A stretch of DNA of 59,044 bases from 66-474 sp035606235 (GTDB taxonomy: Bacteria; Pseudomonadota; Gammaproteobacteria; Xanthomonadales; Rhodanobacteraceae). Positions 7,470 through 16,813 of the stretch are shown piece by piece. Under the pieces are notes generated by a model. That model was not told the origin of the DNA, did not search any database, and saw only the letters and a program-made list of their open reading frames with translations. The first letter of the stretch is position 1; each line of letters begins with the position of its first letter. Position numbers and translations under genes: made by a program. The stretch lies in NCBI GenBank assembly GCA_035606235.1, contig DATNFU010000052.1, positions 1-59,044 of the forward strand, read 5' to 3'.

Positions 7470-10076
7470 TTGAAAACGCAACCCGCCGACGAACGCCGCC
7501 ACCCGCGGCTGCTCGCCTTCTGCACGGCCTTCGCGCTGGCGCTGCTGGTTGCCGCGTTGAATTTCGTGCTGTGGGGAGTTGCTGACCGTCCGACCCATGT
7601 CGAAACCTGGCGGGGCCAAGTCTCGGGTTTCGCCTTCAGCGCATATCAGCGCTATCAGAGTCCGTTCAACGATACCCATCCGAGCGACAGTGAACTCGAC
7701 GGCGATCTCGCGTTGTTATCGCAATACACCCACCGCATCCGCACCTATTCCTCGCTGGAAAGCCCGTCCATTCCGCGACTCGCCATGCAGCACGATCTGG
7801 ACGTGCTGGCCGGTGCCTGGCTCGACCGCCGCGACGACAACAACGAGCGTGAGCTTTCCGCGTTGATCGCGCAGGCGCGGCGCTGGCCGGACATCAAGCG
7901 GGTGATGGTCGGAAACGAGGTGCTGCTGCGCAACGACATGTCGCCGCAGGAACTGATGGCGTACCTCGATCGCGCGCGCGCCGCGATCCGCCAGCCTGTT
8001 TCGACCGCAGAGCCCTGGCATATCTGGGAGAAATACCCGGAGCTCGCGCAGCACGTGGATTTCATCACCGTGCACCTGCTGCCGTACTGGGAAGGCGTGC
8101 CGCGCAAGGATGCGATCGGCGAGGCGCTGATGCGCTACGACCAGTTGCAGCGGCTGTTCCCGAACAAGCACATCGTGATCGGCGAAATCGGCTGGCCTTC
8201 CAACGGCGACCGTTTCGAATACGCCAATCCCTCCATCGCCAATGAGGCGATCTTCCTGCGCCAGTGGCTCAATGTCGCGCGCGAGCACGGCATCGATTAC
8301 TACATCATGGAAGCGATCGACCAGCCCTGGAAGGAAAACCTGGGCGGGCGTCGTGTGGAGGCGTACTGGGGCATGTTCGGCGCCGACCGCCAGCTCAAAT
8401 TCCCGCTCTCCGGGCCGGTGCTGGAAGACGTGAACTGGCCGTGGAAGGCCACCGCCGGCGCCCTGCTCGCATTCCTGCCGATGCTGTGGTTCGCATGGCG
8501 TTTCGCGCGCTTCAGGTTGACCGGACGTTTCGTGTTTCTGGCGCTTATCCAGCTTGCCGCCGCGCTCATCGTGTGGTCGGCGACGGTGCCGTTCTTCTTT
8601 TATCTGGATGTCGTGGACTGGGCGATGCTGGTGTTGCTGTTCCCGGCGCAGTTGGCCATCCTGGCGGTGCTGCTGATCAACGGTTTCGAGTTCACCGAAG
8701 TGTTGTGGCGAAGGCGCTGGATGCGCCATTTCGGGTTGCTTGCGCCGGACGACGCGGCAACCCAGCCATTCGTCTCGATTCATCTGGCCTGCTACAACGA
8801 ACCGCCGGAGATGGTGATCGCCACGCTCGATTCATTGGCTGCGCTCGATTACCACAATTACGAAGTGCTGGTGATCGACAACAACACCAAGAACGAAGAG
8901 GTGTGGAAACCGGTGCAAGCCTATTGCGCCAAACTCGGCCCGCACTTCCGCTTCTTCCATCTGGATCCATGGCCTGGTTTCAAGGCCGGCGCATTGAATC
9001 ACGGGCTGAAGGAAACCGACCCGCGCGCGCAGGTGATCGCCGCGATCGATGCCGATTACGTGGTGCGCGCGGACTGGTTGTCCGCATTGACCGGCTATTT
9101 CCATGACCCGAAAGTCGCCGTGGTGCAGTGCCCGCAGGCGCACCGCGATTACGAGCACAACGCGTTCCGGCGCATGACCAATTGGGAGTCCGATGGCTTC
9201 TTCCGCATCGGCATGCATCATCGCAACGAGCGCAACGCGATCATCCAGCACGGCACCATGACGATGGTGCGGCGCTCGGCACTCGAAGGCACCGGCGGCT
9301 GGGCGGAATGGACGATCTGCGAGGATGCCGAACTCGGCTTGCGCCTGATGCACGCCGGCTACGACACCGTGTATGTGGACGAGGTGATGGGCAAGGGCCT
9401 GACGCCCGCGGATTTCACCGCGTACAAATCGCAGCGCACTCGCTGGGCATTCGGCGCCATGCAGATATTGAAAGGCCGCTGGAACTGGATGGTGCGGCGC
9501 GGCCCGCTCTCGGCCGGCCAGCGCTTCCACTTCCTTACCGGCTGGTTCTCGTGGTTTGCCGACGCGCTGCATCTGGTGTTCACCCTGATGGCGCTGGCGT
9601 GGACCATCGGCATGTTGTCCTTTCCCGGCATCTTCAGCCTGCCGATGCAGTTGTTCCTGATTCCTGTATTGGGCTTTTTCGTCGCTAAAACCGTGTTCGG
9701 CATTGTGCTGTTCCGCGCGCGCGTGCCGTGCAGTTGGCGCGAGACAATCATGGCCTCCATCGGCAGCATGGGTCTTTCGCATGCGATTGCGCGCGGCATC
9801 TGGCGCGGCCTGTTCAAGAAGCAGGGCGTGTTCGTGCGCACGGCCAAAAGCCGGCGCCTGACGCTCAAGAAGCCGAGCGCTTTCTCATCCGTGCGCGAAG
9901 AATTGCTGATGGCCATCGCGCTCGCGCTGGCGATCCTCGGCATGGCGCTGGCTTACGGCGGCCAGTATCTGGAAGGCCAGTTGTGGATGCTGATCCTGGC
10001 TGCGCAGTCATTGCCCTACCTGGCCGCGCTGATTGGCGCGATGGTGGCCAAGCATTCGGGGGAGAATGCAACGTAG
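7470..10076 (+). CDS. GH17-GT2 fusion, NdvB-like beta-glucan synthase
   Basis: 868-aa membrane enzyme. After an N-terminal anchor (16-36) comes a glycoside hydrolase 17 domain (about 50-310) with both catalytic carboxylates visible: acid/base Glu in GNEVLLRND (about 150) and nucleophile Glu in GEIGWPSNG (239). Membrane helices follow (330-410), then a family 2 glycosyltransferase (430-660) with DAD (527-529), the ED acceptor motif in TICEDAELG (618-619) and QRTRW (655-659), then more helices. This architecture matches Pseudomonas aeruginosa NdvB, which makes beta-1,3-linked glucans linked to biofilm antibiotic tolerance; product linkage here is inferred. The hydrolase domain probably faces the periplasm and may transglycosylate or cyclise the chain. 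Starts with TTG after GGGAAA; ends on the TAG of a REP element. Confidence 0.85.
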   Translation: MKTQPADERRHPRLLAFCTAFALALLVAALNFVLWGVADRPTHVETWRGQVSGFAFSAYQRYQSPFNDTHPSDSELDGDLALLSQYTHRIRTYSSLESPSIPRLAMQHDLDVLAGAWLDRRDDNNERELSALIAQARRWPDIKRVMVGNEVLLRNDMSPQELMAYLDRARAAIRQPVSTAEPWHIWEKYPELAQHVDFITVHLLPYWEGVPRKDAIGEALMRYDQLQRLFPNKHIVIGEIGWPSNGDRFEYANPSIANEAIFLRQWLNVAREHGIDYYIMEAIDQPWKENLGGRRVEAYWGMFGADRQLKFPLSGPVLEDVNWPWKATAGALLAFLPMLWFAWRFARFRLTGRFVFLALIQLAAALIVWSATVPFFFYLDVVDWAMLVLLFPAQLAILAVLLINGFEFTEVLWRRRWMRHFGLLAPDDAATQPFVSIHLACYNEPPEMVIATLDSLAALDYHNYEVLVIDNNTKNEEVWKPVQAYCAKLGPHFRFFHLDPWPGFKAGALNHGLKETDPRAQVIAAIDADYVVRADWLSALTGYFHDPKVAVVQCPQAHRDYEHNAFRRMTNWESDGFFRIGMHHRNERNAIIQHGTMTMVRRSALEGTGGWAEWTICEDAELGLRLMHAGYDTVYVDEVMGKGLTPADFTAYKSQRTRWAFGAMQILKGRWNWMVRRGPLSAGQRFHFLTGWFSWFADALHLVFTLMALAWTIGMLSFPGIFSLPMQLFLIPVLGFFVAKTVFGIVLFRARVPCSWRETIMASIGSMGLSHAIARGIWRGLFKKQGVFVRTAKSRRLTLKKPSAFSSVREELLMAIALALAILGMALAYGGQYLEGQLWMLILAAQSLPYLAALIGAMVAKHSGENAT

Positions 10077-10095
10077 GAGCCTGCGAGCAGGTCGA
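10073..10095 (+). repeat. GTAG-type REP element
   Basis: GTAGGAGCCTGCGAGCAGG followed by TCGA. The TAG is the stop codon of the glucan synthase gene. A degraded reverse relative (CCTCCTGCGAGCAAGG) occurs near 10185. Confidence 0.7.
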
Positions 10096-10220
10096 TTACG
10101 CAGAAAGCCAGATCGCGCGGCATGGAAGAACGAGGCAAGAATGCCGAGGGGAAGATGCACCAGGGACGGCTGCCAGCGATCCCTCCTGCGAGCAAGGTTG
10201 CCAGCGCGCCCGCTCCTGCA

Positions 10221-11375
10221 TCATCCACGCAACGCGCGTATCACCGGTTCAACCTGCGCCTCGCGTTGCAGCGCGGCACCGATGCGCTGCAGACTCGCCG
10301 CCAGCGTCGCGTCATCGCGCGCGCGAATCGTCGCATGGCCAACCTTTCGCCCGACGCGCGGCGATTTGCCGTAATCGTGCCAGTGGGCGTCGGATTCGCG
10401 CAGCAGTGCGCGCGCATCCGGCAACTCACCGATCCAGTTCAGCATGCAACTGCGGCCGAGTGCGGAGGTATCGCCGAGCGGCAAACCGAGCACCGCGCGC
10501 ACGTGATTCTCGAATTGCGAAGTGAGCGCGCCTTCGATGGTCCAGTGACCGGAGTTATGCACGCGCGGCGCTATCTCGTTGCCAAGCAGCTTGCCGTCAC
10601 GCACGAACAGTTCCAGCGCGAACACCCCGACGTAATCCAGCTTCTGCGCCAGCGCGCGCGCCAGCTCGAACGCGTGCGTCTGCAGGCGAGCGTCCATGGC
10701 GGCCGGCGCCAGGCTGGCGGAAAGGATCCCCTCCGCATGCCAGTTGCGCGTCAGCGGCCAGGTGCGGAAATCCCCGTCGCGGCCACGCACCGCGATCACT
10801 GACACTTCGCACTCGAACGGCACGAACGCTTCCAGGATCAACCCATGTGTTTGCGCCTGCGCGCCCAAAGTGGACCACGCCGCATCCGCATCGGCGATCG
10901 AGCGCAGCCGGAACTGGCCCTTGCCGTCGTAACCAAGCCTGCGCGTTTTCAGGATCGCCGGCGCACCAACGAGGCGCAGCGCCTGATCCAGATCGGCGCG
11001 CGTATCCACCCGTGCGAATGCAGGCGTGTCCAAGCCGCATTCGCGGAACAGCGTTTTTTCGGCGAGGCGATCCTGCGCGATGGCGAGCGCGCGGGGATTC
11101 GGGAACACCTGCGTGCGCTCGGTCAGCCATTGCGCGGTTTCGGCCGGTACGTTCTCGAAGTCAAAGGTGGCGACATCGACCTCGCGCGCGAATTTTTCCA
11201 GTGCATCGAAAGCGCGCCAATCGGCGCGGATCAGCGGCGCGATTTGCCCTGCACATGCGTCTTCGGCGCCGTCCACGACCAGAAATCGGGCGCCCAGCGG
11301 CGCGCCGGCAAGCACCAACATGCGCGCGAGCTGACCGCCGCCCAGGATGCCTATCGTTGAATGGGTTTCAGCCAT
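10221..11375 (-). CDS. purK: 5-(carboxyamino)imidazole ribonucleotide synthase
   Basis: 384-aa ATP-grasp enzyme that carboxylates AIR with bicarbonate and ATP in purine synthesis. The N-terminal Rossmann motif IGILGGGQLARML (8-20) is typical. The central ATP-grasp region includes ILKTRRLGYDGKGQ and VISVI-type strands, and the metal-binding EIAPRVHNSGHWTIEGALTSQFENH is the PurK signature. Lies 91 bp downstream of purE, so purE-purK are likely one transcription unit, purE first. Confidence 0.95.
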   Translation of the reverse strand: MAETHSTIGILGGGQLARMLVLAGAPLGARFLVVDGAEDACAGQIAPLIRADWRAFDALEKFAREVDVATFDFENVPAETAQWLTERTQVFPNPRALAIAQDRLAEKTLFRECGLDTPAFARVDTRADLDQALRLVGAPAILKTRRLGYDGKGQFRLRSIADADAAWSTLGAQAQTHGLILEAFVPFECEVSVIAVRGRDGDFRTWPLTRNWHAEGILSASLAPAAMDARLQTHAFELARALAQKLDYVGVFALELFVRDGKLLGNEIAPRVHNSGHWTIEGALTSQFENHVRAVLGLPLGDTSALGRSCMLNWIGELPDARALLRESDAHWHDYGKSPRVGRKVGHATIRARDDATLAASLQRIGAALQREAQVEPVIRALRG

Positions 11376-11466
11376 GAGATTTTTCTGTATCGAGCATGGT
11401 GCAATTTGCCGACCCGCACATCCAGCGCGATCGCGCGACTACCTGGCAATCCGCAAACGCGACGCC

Positions 11467-12045
11467 TCAACCACGCGTGCCGCGCGCGCGTCCCCCTGTC
11501 CGAGATGCCGAAGAGGATCGCGGTGGGGGTATCCGCGTTTGCGGCACCCGCGGATCCGGGTTCTTCAAGACCTGCGCAGTTTGCTTGGCACGGTATTGCT
11601 CCAGCATCTTCGCGACCTTGGCATCCTGCAAGGCAATGATCGCCACGGCGAGCAGCCCGGCATTGATCGCGCCGGCCTTGCCGATCGCCAGCGCACCTAC
11701 TGGAATACCGGCTGGCATCTGCGTAATCGAGAGCAGCGAATCCAGCCCTTTCAGTGTTTTCGATTCGACCGGCACGCCCAGCACCGGAATGCGCGTTTTC
11801 GCGGCGAGCATGCCGGGCAAATGCGCGGCGCCACCGGCGCCAGCGATGATCGCCTGCAGACCCCGCCCGGCGGCGGCTTCCGCGTAGGCAAACAGCTTGT
11901 CCGGCGTACGATGCGCCGAGACCACCTGCACCTCGTGGGCGATGCGGAATTGCGTGAGCAACGCCGCCGCATGCTGCATCGTTTCCCAATCCGATTGCGA
12001 GCCCATCACCACGCCGACGCGCGGAGTTGATTGTCTGGCCATCAT
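11467..12045 (-). CDS. purE: N5-carboxyaminoimidazole ribonucleotide mutase
   Basis: PurE converts N5-CAIR to CAIR, the step after PurK. Core motifs: VVMGSQSDWETMQ (12-24), VVSAHRTPDKLF (41-52), AGAGGAAHLPGMLA (68-81), GVPVESKTLKGLDSLLSITQMPAGIPV (90-116) and GAINAGLLA. The catalytic His is in SAHRT. The protein is 192 aa; class I PurE is usually 160-175, and here about 25 basic and proline-rich residues follow the normal end near NPDP. Two adjacent ATGs (12045, 12042) could start translation. A minus-strand TACAAT at 12069-12074 could be a -10 element. Confidence 0.93.
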   Translation of the reverse strand: MMARQSTPRVGVVMGSQSDWETMQHAAALLTQFRIAHEVQVVSAHRTPDKLFAYAEAAAGRGLQAIIAGAGGAAHLPGMLAAKTRIPVLGVPVESKTLKGLDSLLSITQMPAGIPVGALAIGKAGAINAGLLAVAIIALQDAKVAKMLEQYRAKQTAQVLKNPDPRVPQTRIPPPRSSSASRTGGRARGTRG

Positions 12046-12241
12046 GGTCGGATCGCCCCAAAACGGCTATTGTACGCGAGCCTCGATGCTCGATCCTTCG
12101 TACCCGCGAATCCCTCGGTCGCGCCACGGCGTTCGCCCCTGGGTCAAGCGGCAGCGGAACCGCCCGTGGTTCGGCGGGGTTGTGGGGAGATGGCGGAGCG
12201 GATAGGTTCCTCAACCTGCACGTACCCGAGAAGTGTTGATC

Positions 12242-12508
12242 ATGGACAAGCGTCTTCTGGACATTCTTTGCGACCCGGTCAGCAAGACCCCGCTGCGCAT
12301 GCTGAGCGCGGTGGAACTGGAAGCGCTCAATCGCGCCGTGCAGGCTGGCACGCTGGATACGGTGCGCGGCGAGAAGGTGGCCCATCCGCTGGCTGCGGGC
12401 CTGATCACGATGGACGGCAAGGTGGCCTACCGCATAGAAGACGACATCCCGGTGATGCTGCCCGACGAAGGCATCGGCACCCTGCAGCTCCCGGATTTCC
12501 CGCACTAA
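12242..12508 (+). CDS. Trm112/YcaR family small protein
   Basis: 88 aa. Begins MDKRLLDILCDPVSKTPLR and ends with MDGKVAYRIEDDIPVMLPDE, the two halves of the bacterial Trm112p-like domain. Only one of the zinc-site cysteines is present (C10), as in many bacterial members. Trm112 proteins are stabilising partners of methyltransferases; bacterial YcaR forms have no defined partner. The ATG is chosen over a TTG 9 bp earlier. Divergent from purE, with about 196 bp between them. Confidence 0.85.
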   Translation: MDKRLLDILCDPVSKTPLRMLSAVELEALNRAVQAGTLDTVRGEKVAHPLAAGLITMDGKVAYRIEDDIPVMLPDEGIGTLQLPDFPH

Positions 12509-12633
12509 GCCCGCCCGCGCGCACGCTGCGCGCGGCAGTCCCGGCCGCCATTCGCACTGTGACGTCCGTCACGTTTCGGCAACGGGGCTCCGCCATACTT
12601 TGTAACAAATACGCCCCGCCAAGGCAGCGCTGC

Positions 12634-14961
12634 ATGACCAGCTCCCCCAACGAGCTTCGCCCGGACGAGAACAAAGTCATCGAGCTCACTGGCCGCGGCG
12701 ATCCGCGCACCGAGCGCGTCGGCGAATTGCTGGGCGCGGTGCGCGCACTGACTTTGAAGCGCAGCCACGAGCTCGCTACCACGCTGCTGGACAACGTGGA
12801 TGATGCGCTGTTCGATCTCGCCGAAAAGGCCGAGAGCAACGCCGCGCAAACCCAGTATTTCGACGGGATGCGCGAGGTGCGCAAGCGCCGGCCGCTGCTG
12901 GAACGCCTGTTCGGTGAACAGGTCGCGCGCAACTTCAACGAATTCGCCACCGGTCAGATCCGCGCGTCGCGCGGCAGCAGCGCCAATGCAAACGCGCGCA
13001 GCGCCGAACTGTCATTGGTGGACGACCGCGAATTGGAAGAATCGCTGGCGCTCGCCAGCATGGTTGCCAAGGCCGAGGGTCGCCTCTCCAGCCCGCTGCA
13101 TGCCTTGAACCAGCGGCTGGCGGTGATTTGTGGTGGCCACCATATTGACGACGGCAACAATCCGCTTGGCCCGGCGGCGCTCAGCGCCGCGTTTCGCGCC
13201 GCACTGCGCGAGATCGACGTCGACATCAAGGTGCGGCTGATCGTTCTCAAATTGTTCGAACGTTACGTGCTGGCCGGCCTGGACGCGCTCTATCACGACG
13301 TCAACATGCAGTTGATGCAGGCCGGCGTGCTGCCGCACCTGCGTCATGTCGTGACACGCACCGCGGCGTCTGCTGGCACGGATGCCGCGAAGGCTGCCGC
13401 GACAGGCGCTTCGGCTTCGGCGATGGCCTCGACTACGGCGGCGGGCTCCTCGCTGGCCAGCGAGTCCGCCGGATTGCATGCGGAGTTGATGCACACCCTC
13501 ACCGCATTACTCGCATCGCGGCGACAAGAGCGCACGCTGGATATCGTGCCCATGGTGAGTGGTGGGCCTTCGATCGCCTCGCTCACGCCCGCCGAACTGC
13601 TCGGCGCGCTGACATTGCTGCAAGGCGAAGCCGCGCCCTTGCCGGCACAACCGGTGATGATCGAATCGGGCGCCGCGGTGAGCATGGTGCAGCGCCTGAA
13701 AGATGAATTGATGACGCAGATTCAGCGCCTGTCCGGCGAATCGCGCGCGCATGTTTCCGGCGCCGACGAGGACACCATCGATCTGGTCGGCATGCTGTTC
13801 GAGTTCATCCTGCAGGACCGTACCATTCCCGCACCGATGCAGGTGCTGTTGTCGCGTCTGCAGATTCCCTATCTCAAGGTGGCGATCCTGGATCGGCGCA
13901 TGTTCGCGCACGCCTCGCACCCGGCGCGCAAACTGCTGGATCTGCTTGCCGAGAACGCCAAGGGCTGGTCGGAGGAGTCCGATCGCGACGGTCGTCTTTA
14001 TGACAAAACCAAAGGTGTGGTCGAAGCGCTGCTCGTGGATTTCGACGATGACATCGGCGTGTTCGAACGCCAGCTCGAGGACTTCACGGTGTTCGCCGAG
14101 ACCAACCGCAAGCGTGCGGATCTGGCCGAGCAACGCGCAGCCGAGGCCGCGCGTGGCCGCGAGCGTTTGCAGGAGGCGCGGCGGCGCGCGGCGCGCGAGA
14201 TTGTCACCCGGATCGAAGGCCGCCCGCTGCCCACGCTATTGCAAGGCGTGCTGACCCGGCCATGGGCCAATTACCTGGTGCTGGTGCTGTTGCGCCAGGG
14301 CGAGCTGTCGCAGGAGTTCCATGCCGCATTGCGCTTCATTGATGATTTCGTGGATAGCGCGCAAACGCCCGCGGACGATCGCGCCCGCGCGCGCCTGCGC
14401 GACCTGCTGCCGTCACTCGAAAAGACGCTGCGGCACGGCTTGACCACGGTCGCCTTCCAGGAACCCGATCTGCGCCGTCTGCTGGACGACCTGCATGAAT
14501 TCTGGCGTCGTCAGCTGGGTGACGAGCCGGCGTCAGCCGCGGAAACCGCCGCCGCGGAAGCTACCGTGGCCGCACTGCTGCCGATTCCAGCGCAGGTGGA
14601 GACGATTCTCGACGAAGATCCGTCCGACACGCCACCCGCGACCGAAGCCGCGATATCGGTTGACGATCTCGAATCGGTGCAGGCGGTACGCGCGCTGAAG
14701 GTCGGCGCCTGGATTGAATTCGTGGACGAAGCGGGCGCCAGCGAGCGCGCCAAGCTGTCGTGGATCAGCCCGATCAGCGGCAAGTACCTGTTCGTCAATC
14801 GGCGCGGGTTGAAGGTTGCCGATCGCAGCCTGCAACAACTTGCGGCCGAAGTGCGCGACGGCCGCGCGCTGGTGCTGGAGGAGGTGCCGCTGTTCGACCG
14901 CGCGCTGGATGCGATCGTGGAGCGATTGCGGCAGGCGCAGGCGGAAAGACAAGGGTCTTGA
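12634..14961 (+). CDS. DUF1631 family protein
   Basis: 775 aa, cytoplasmic, mostly helical and without signal peptide. It matches the DUF1631 family by its length, the N-terminal RRPLLERLFGEQVARNF region, and the C-terminal beta-rich KVGAWIEFVDE...KLSWISPISGKYLFVNRRG module, which resembles a PilZ-like fold but lacks a clear RxxxR c-di-GMP motif. A charged coiled-coil stretch rich in RAAEAARGRERL lies in the middle. Function unknown; older annotations as thymidine phosphorylase are not supported by this sequence. The start after AAGGCAGCGCTGC is preferred over upstream in-frame codons that run through the Trm112 gene. nadC follows 111 bp downstream. Confidence 0.85.
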   Translation: MTSSPNELRPDENKVIELTGRGDPRTERVGELLGAVRALTLKRSHELATTLLDNVDDALFDLAEKAESNAAQTQYFDGMREVRKRRPLLERLFGEQVARNFNEFATGQIRASRGSSANANARSAELSLVDDRELEESLALASMVAKAEGRLSSPLHALNQRLAVICGGHHIDDGNNPLGPAALSAAFRAALREIDVDIKVRLIVLKLFERYVLAGLDALYHDVNMQLMQAGVLPHLRHVVTRTAASAGTDAAKAAATGASASAMASTTAAGSSLASESAGLHAELMHTLTALLASRRQERTLDIVPMVSGGPSIASLTPAELLGALTLLQGEAAPLPAQPVMIESGAAVSMVQRLKDELMTQIQRLSGESRAHVSGADEDTIDLVGMLFEFILQDRTIPAPMQVLLSRLQIPYLKVAILDRRMFAHASHPARKLLDLLAENAKGWSEESDRDGRLYDKTKGVVEALLVDFDDDIGVFERQLEDFTVFAETNRKRADLAEQRAAEAARGRERLQEARRRAAREIVTRIEGRPLPTLLQGVLTRPWANYLVLVLLRQGELSQEFHAALRFIDDFVDSAQTPADDRARARLRDLLPSLEKTLRHGLTTVAFQEPDLRRLLDDLHEFWRRQLGDEPASAAETAAAEATVAALLPIPAQVETILDEDPSDTPPATEAAISVDDLESVQAVRALKVGAWIEFVDEAGASERAKLSWISPISGKYLFVNRRGLKVADRSLQQLAAEVRDGRALVLEEVPLFDRALDAIVERLRQAQAERQGS

Positions 14962-15072
14962 AGGAGACCCGGAGCGCCGCTACGCGACCTCCGGAGCGAC
15001 AGCGTCATTGTCGCGCTCGGCAAATCCCGACATCTTTTCTGCGACAATCTCGCATTCGCCGGGAAAGTCGCC

Positions 15073-15912
15073 ATGCTCGAAACGCCGCCGCAGGCCAGCA
15101 TCGAAGCCGACGTTCACCGCGCGCTGCAAGAGGATTTCGGCAGCGGTGATGTGACTGCCGACCTGATCGATCCAGCTTCGCGCGGGTGCGCACGCATCGT
15201 CTGCCGCGAGCCGGCGGTGATCGCCGGCATTCCTTGGGCGCAGGCGTGTTTTTTCGCGATCGATGCGGATGTCCACGTGGAGTGGTCTTGCAAGGACGGC
15301 GATCAAGTCGGCGCGGATGCGGCGTTGTGCACTATCGAGGGTAAAGCGCGCGCGCTGGTTGGCGCGGAACGCTGCGCGCTCAATTTCCTGCAAACGCTGT
15401 CCGCCACCGCAACGGTGACGCGCGACTACGTGGACGCTGTCGCAGGCACCCGCGCGGTGATTCTGGATACACGCAAAACGCTGCCCGGCTTGCGCATGGC
15501 GCAGAAATACGCGGTGCGCTGCGGCGGCGGCGCCAATCACCGCATCGGTTTGTACGATGCGATCCTGATCAAGGAAAACCACGTGGCGGCTGCGGGCGGG
15601 ATCGTTCCAGCAGTGGCGGCCGCGCGCGAGCGCCATCCCGATCTGCTGCTGGAGGTCGAGGTCGAATCGCTGGAGGAACTGACGCAGGCGCTGCGCGCGG
15701 GCGCCGATCGCGTGCTGCTGGACGATTTCGCTCCGCAAATGCTGCGGGAAGCGGTGGCGCTCACCGGCGGACGCGTGCCGCTGGAGGTTTCCGGCAGCGT
15801 GGATCTCGCCCGCGTCCGCACGATCGCCGAATGCGGGGTGGATTACATCTCGATTGGCGCACTGACGAAAAATATCCGCGCAATCGATCTCTCGATGCGG
15901 TTTGCACAATGA
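15073..15912 (+). CDS. nadC: Nicotinate-nucleotide pyrophosphorylase (quinolinate phosphoribosyltransferase)
   Basis: 279 aa. Converts quinolinate and PRPP to nicotinate mononucleotide, CO2 and PPi in NAD synthesis. Diagnostic motifs: EDFGSGDVTADLI (16-28), ERCALNFLQTLSATAT, DTRKTLPGLRMAQKYAVRCGGG, HRIGLYDAILIKENH, EVEVESLEEL, and LEVSGSVDL with the GALT phosphate-binding end. All basic residues expected to contact quinolinate (Arg and Lys in DTRKT, H-R in NHRIG, K in IKENH) are present. nadA and nadB are not nearby. Confidence 0.96.
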   Translation: MLETPPQASIEADVHRALQEDFGSGDVTADLIDPASRGCARIVCREPAVIAGIPWAQACFFAIDADVHVEWSCKDGDQVGADAALCTIEGKARALVGAERCALNFLQTLSATATVTRDYVDAVAGTRAVILDTRKTLPGLRMAQKYAVRCGGGANHRIGLYDAILIKENHVAAAGGIVPAVAAARERHPDLLLEVEVESLEELTQALRAGADRVLLDDFAPQMLREAVALTGGRVPLEVSGSVDLARVRTIAECGVDYISIGALTKNIRAIDLSMRFAQ

Positions 15913-15959
15913 CGGCTGTGCGGGACCCGATCCGCCGCGCTCCGCTCACGTGCCGGTTG

Positions 15960-16700
15960 TTACCAGGTGCCGATGAAGTACGCCATCAACGCCGCGAGTG
16001 CCAATGCCAGAACGATCAGCGCAACCGCGCGTACACCGCTGGAGCGGGATGGCGCGGCACTGGACGCGCTGGCAGGAACGGCTTCGGTGCCCGGCATCAG
16101 CAGCATGAAGCGCACGGTATCCAGCGCGAGCTCCTCGCCCGGGCGCAATGTGCCGCTGCGCACGCGCTTGCCGTTGATGTAAGTTCCGTTGGCCGAATCC
16201 AGATCCTCGACCAGCACGCCCTCTGCGCCTGGCTTGACCCGCGCGTGGCGCCGAGAAATTTCACTGATCGGAATGCACACGTCGCAATCGGCTTGGCGGC
16301 CGAACACCATCTCGCCGGCAACCCCGAAGCTGCGGCCGAAGGTGGGACCGGAAACCCCGCGCAGGACGAAGCGGGGCAACGCCGAGCGCATGCGCGTGCT
16401 GCGATCCTCCACTTCGGCTTCCACTGCGGCGTGGACGGCACGGCAGCGCACGCCGGCGAATTCCACGGTATCGCCGGCCTTGAGCACGATCGCATCCCGC
16501 ACCGGCCGTCCGTTAAGCCGCACCGGTTCGGCGCAAGGCTGCAACTGCACCCGCTCGCCACGGCGTTCGATTTGCGCATGGCGCGGTGCGATGCCCGGCT
16601 GCGCCAACTGGATGCCTGCGTCAGCCGCCGCCCCCACGACGGTAACGCCGTCCGCAAGAGTCACCGGGACGTGCTCGCCACCCGCAAAAACCAGTTTCAT
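15960..16700 (-). CDS. Double FHA-domain protein with C-terminal membrane anchor
   Basis: 246 aa. The second FHA domain (about 115-200) is canonical: FGRQADCDV, SEISRRHARV and DLDSANGTYINGKRV give the G-R, S-xx-R-H and N-G phosphothreonine-binding residues. The first (about 1-90) is degenerate: VVGAAADAGIQL in place of GR, PRHAQI and RLNG. A single helix (VALIVLALALAALMAYFIG) ends the protein, so the FHA domains most likely face the cytoplasm. Such proteins read phospho-Thr signals from Ser/Thr kinases. No kinase gene is adjacent, although the TPR protein at 1 could be one. Start chosen for GGAAGGGG just upstream. Convergent with nadC. Confidence 0.82.
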   Translation of the reverse strand: MKLVFAGGEHVPVTLADGVTVVGAAADAGIQLAQPGIAPRHAQIERRGERVQLQPCAEPVRLNGRPVRDAIVLKAGDTVEFAGVRCRAVHAAVEAEVEDRSTRMRSALPRFVLRGVSGPTFGRSFGVAGEMVFGRQADCDVCIPISEISRRHARVKPGAEGVLVEDLDSANGTYINGKRVRSGTLRPGEELALDTVRFMLLMPGTEAVPASASSAAPSRSSGVRAVALIVLALALAALMAYFIGTW

Positions 16701-16813
16701 TGCTTTGCCCCTTCCCTTCGCGCATTCTTCCCTGAACCGGCGGCCCAAACGGCGCATGGACCCTGCCGAAAGTCACGCTTGTTTACAATGCCGCGCATAA
16801 TATCTGAAATCTC

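Noticed and set aside
12181..12241. tRNA-like start (GGGGAGATGGCGGAGCGGAT) upstream of the Trm112-like gene
   Set aside because: D-arm-like bases only; no anticodon stem, T-arm or matching acceptor strand follows.
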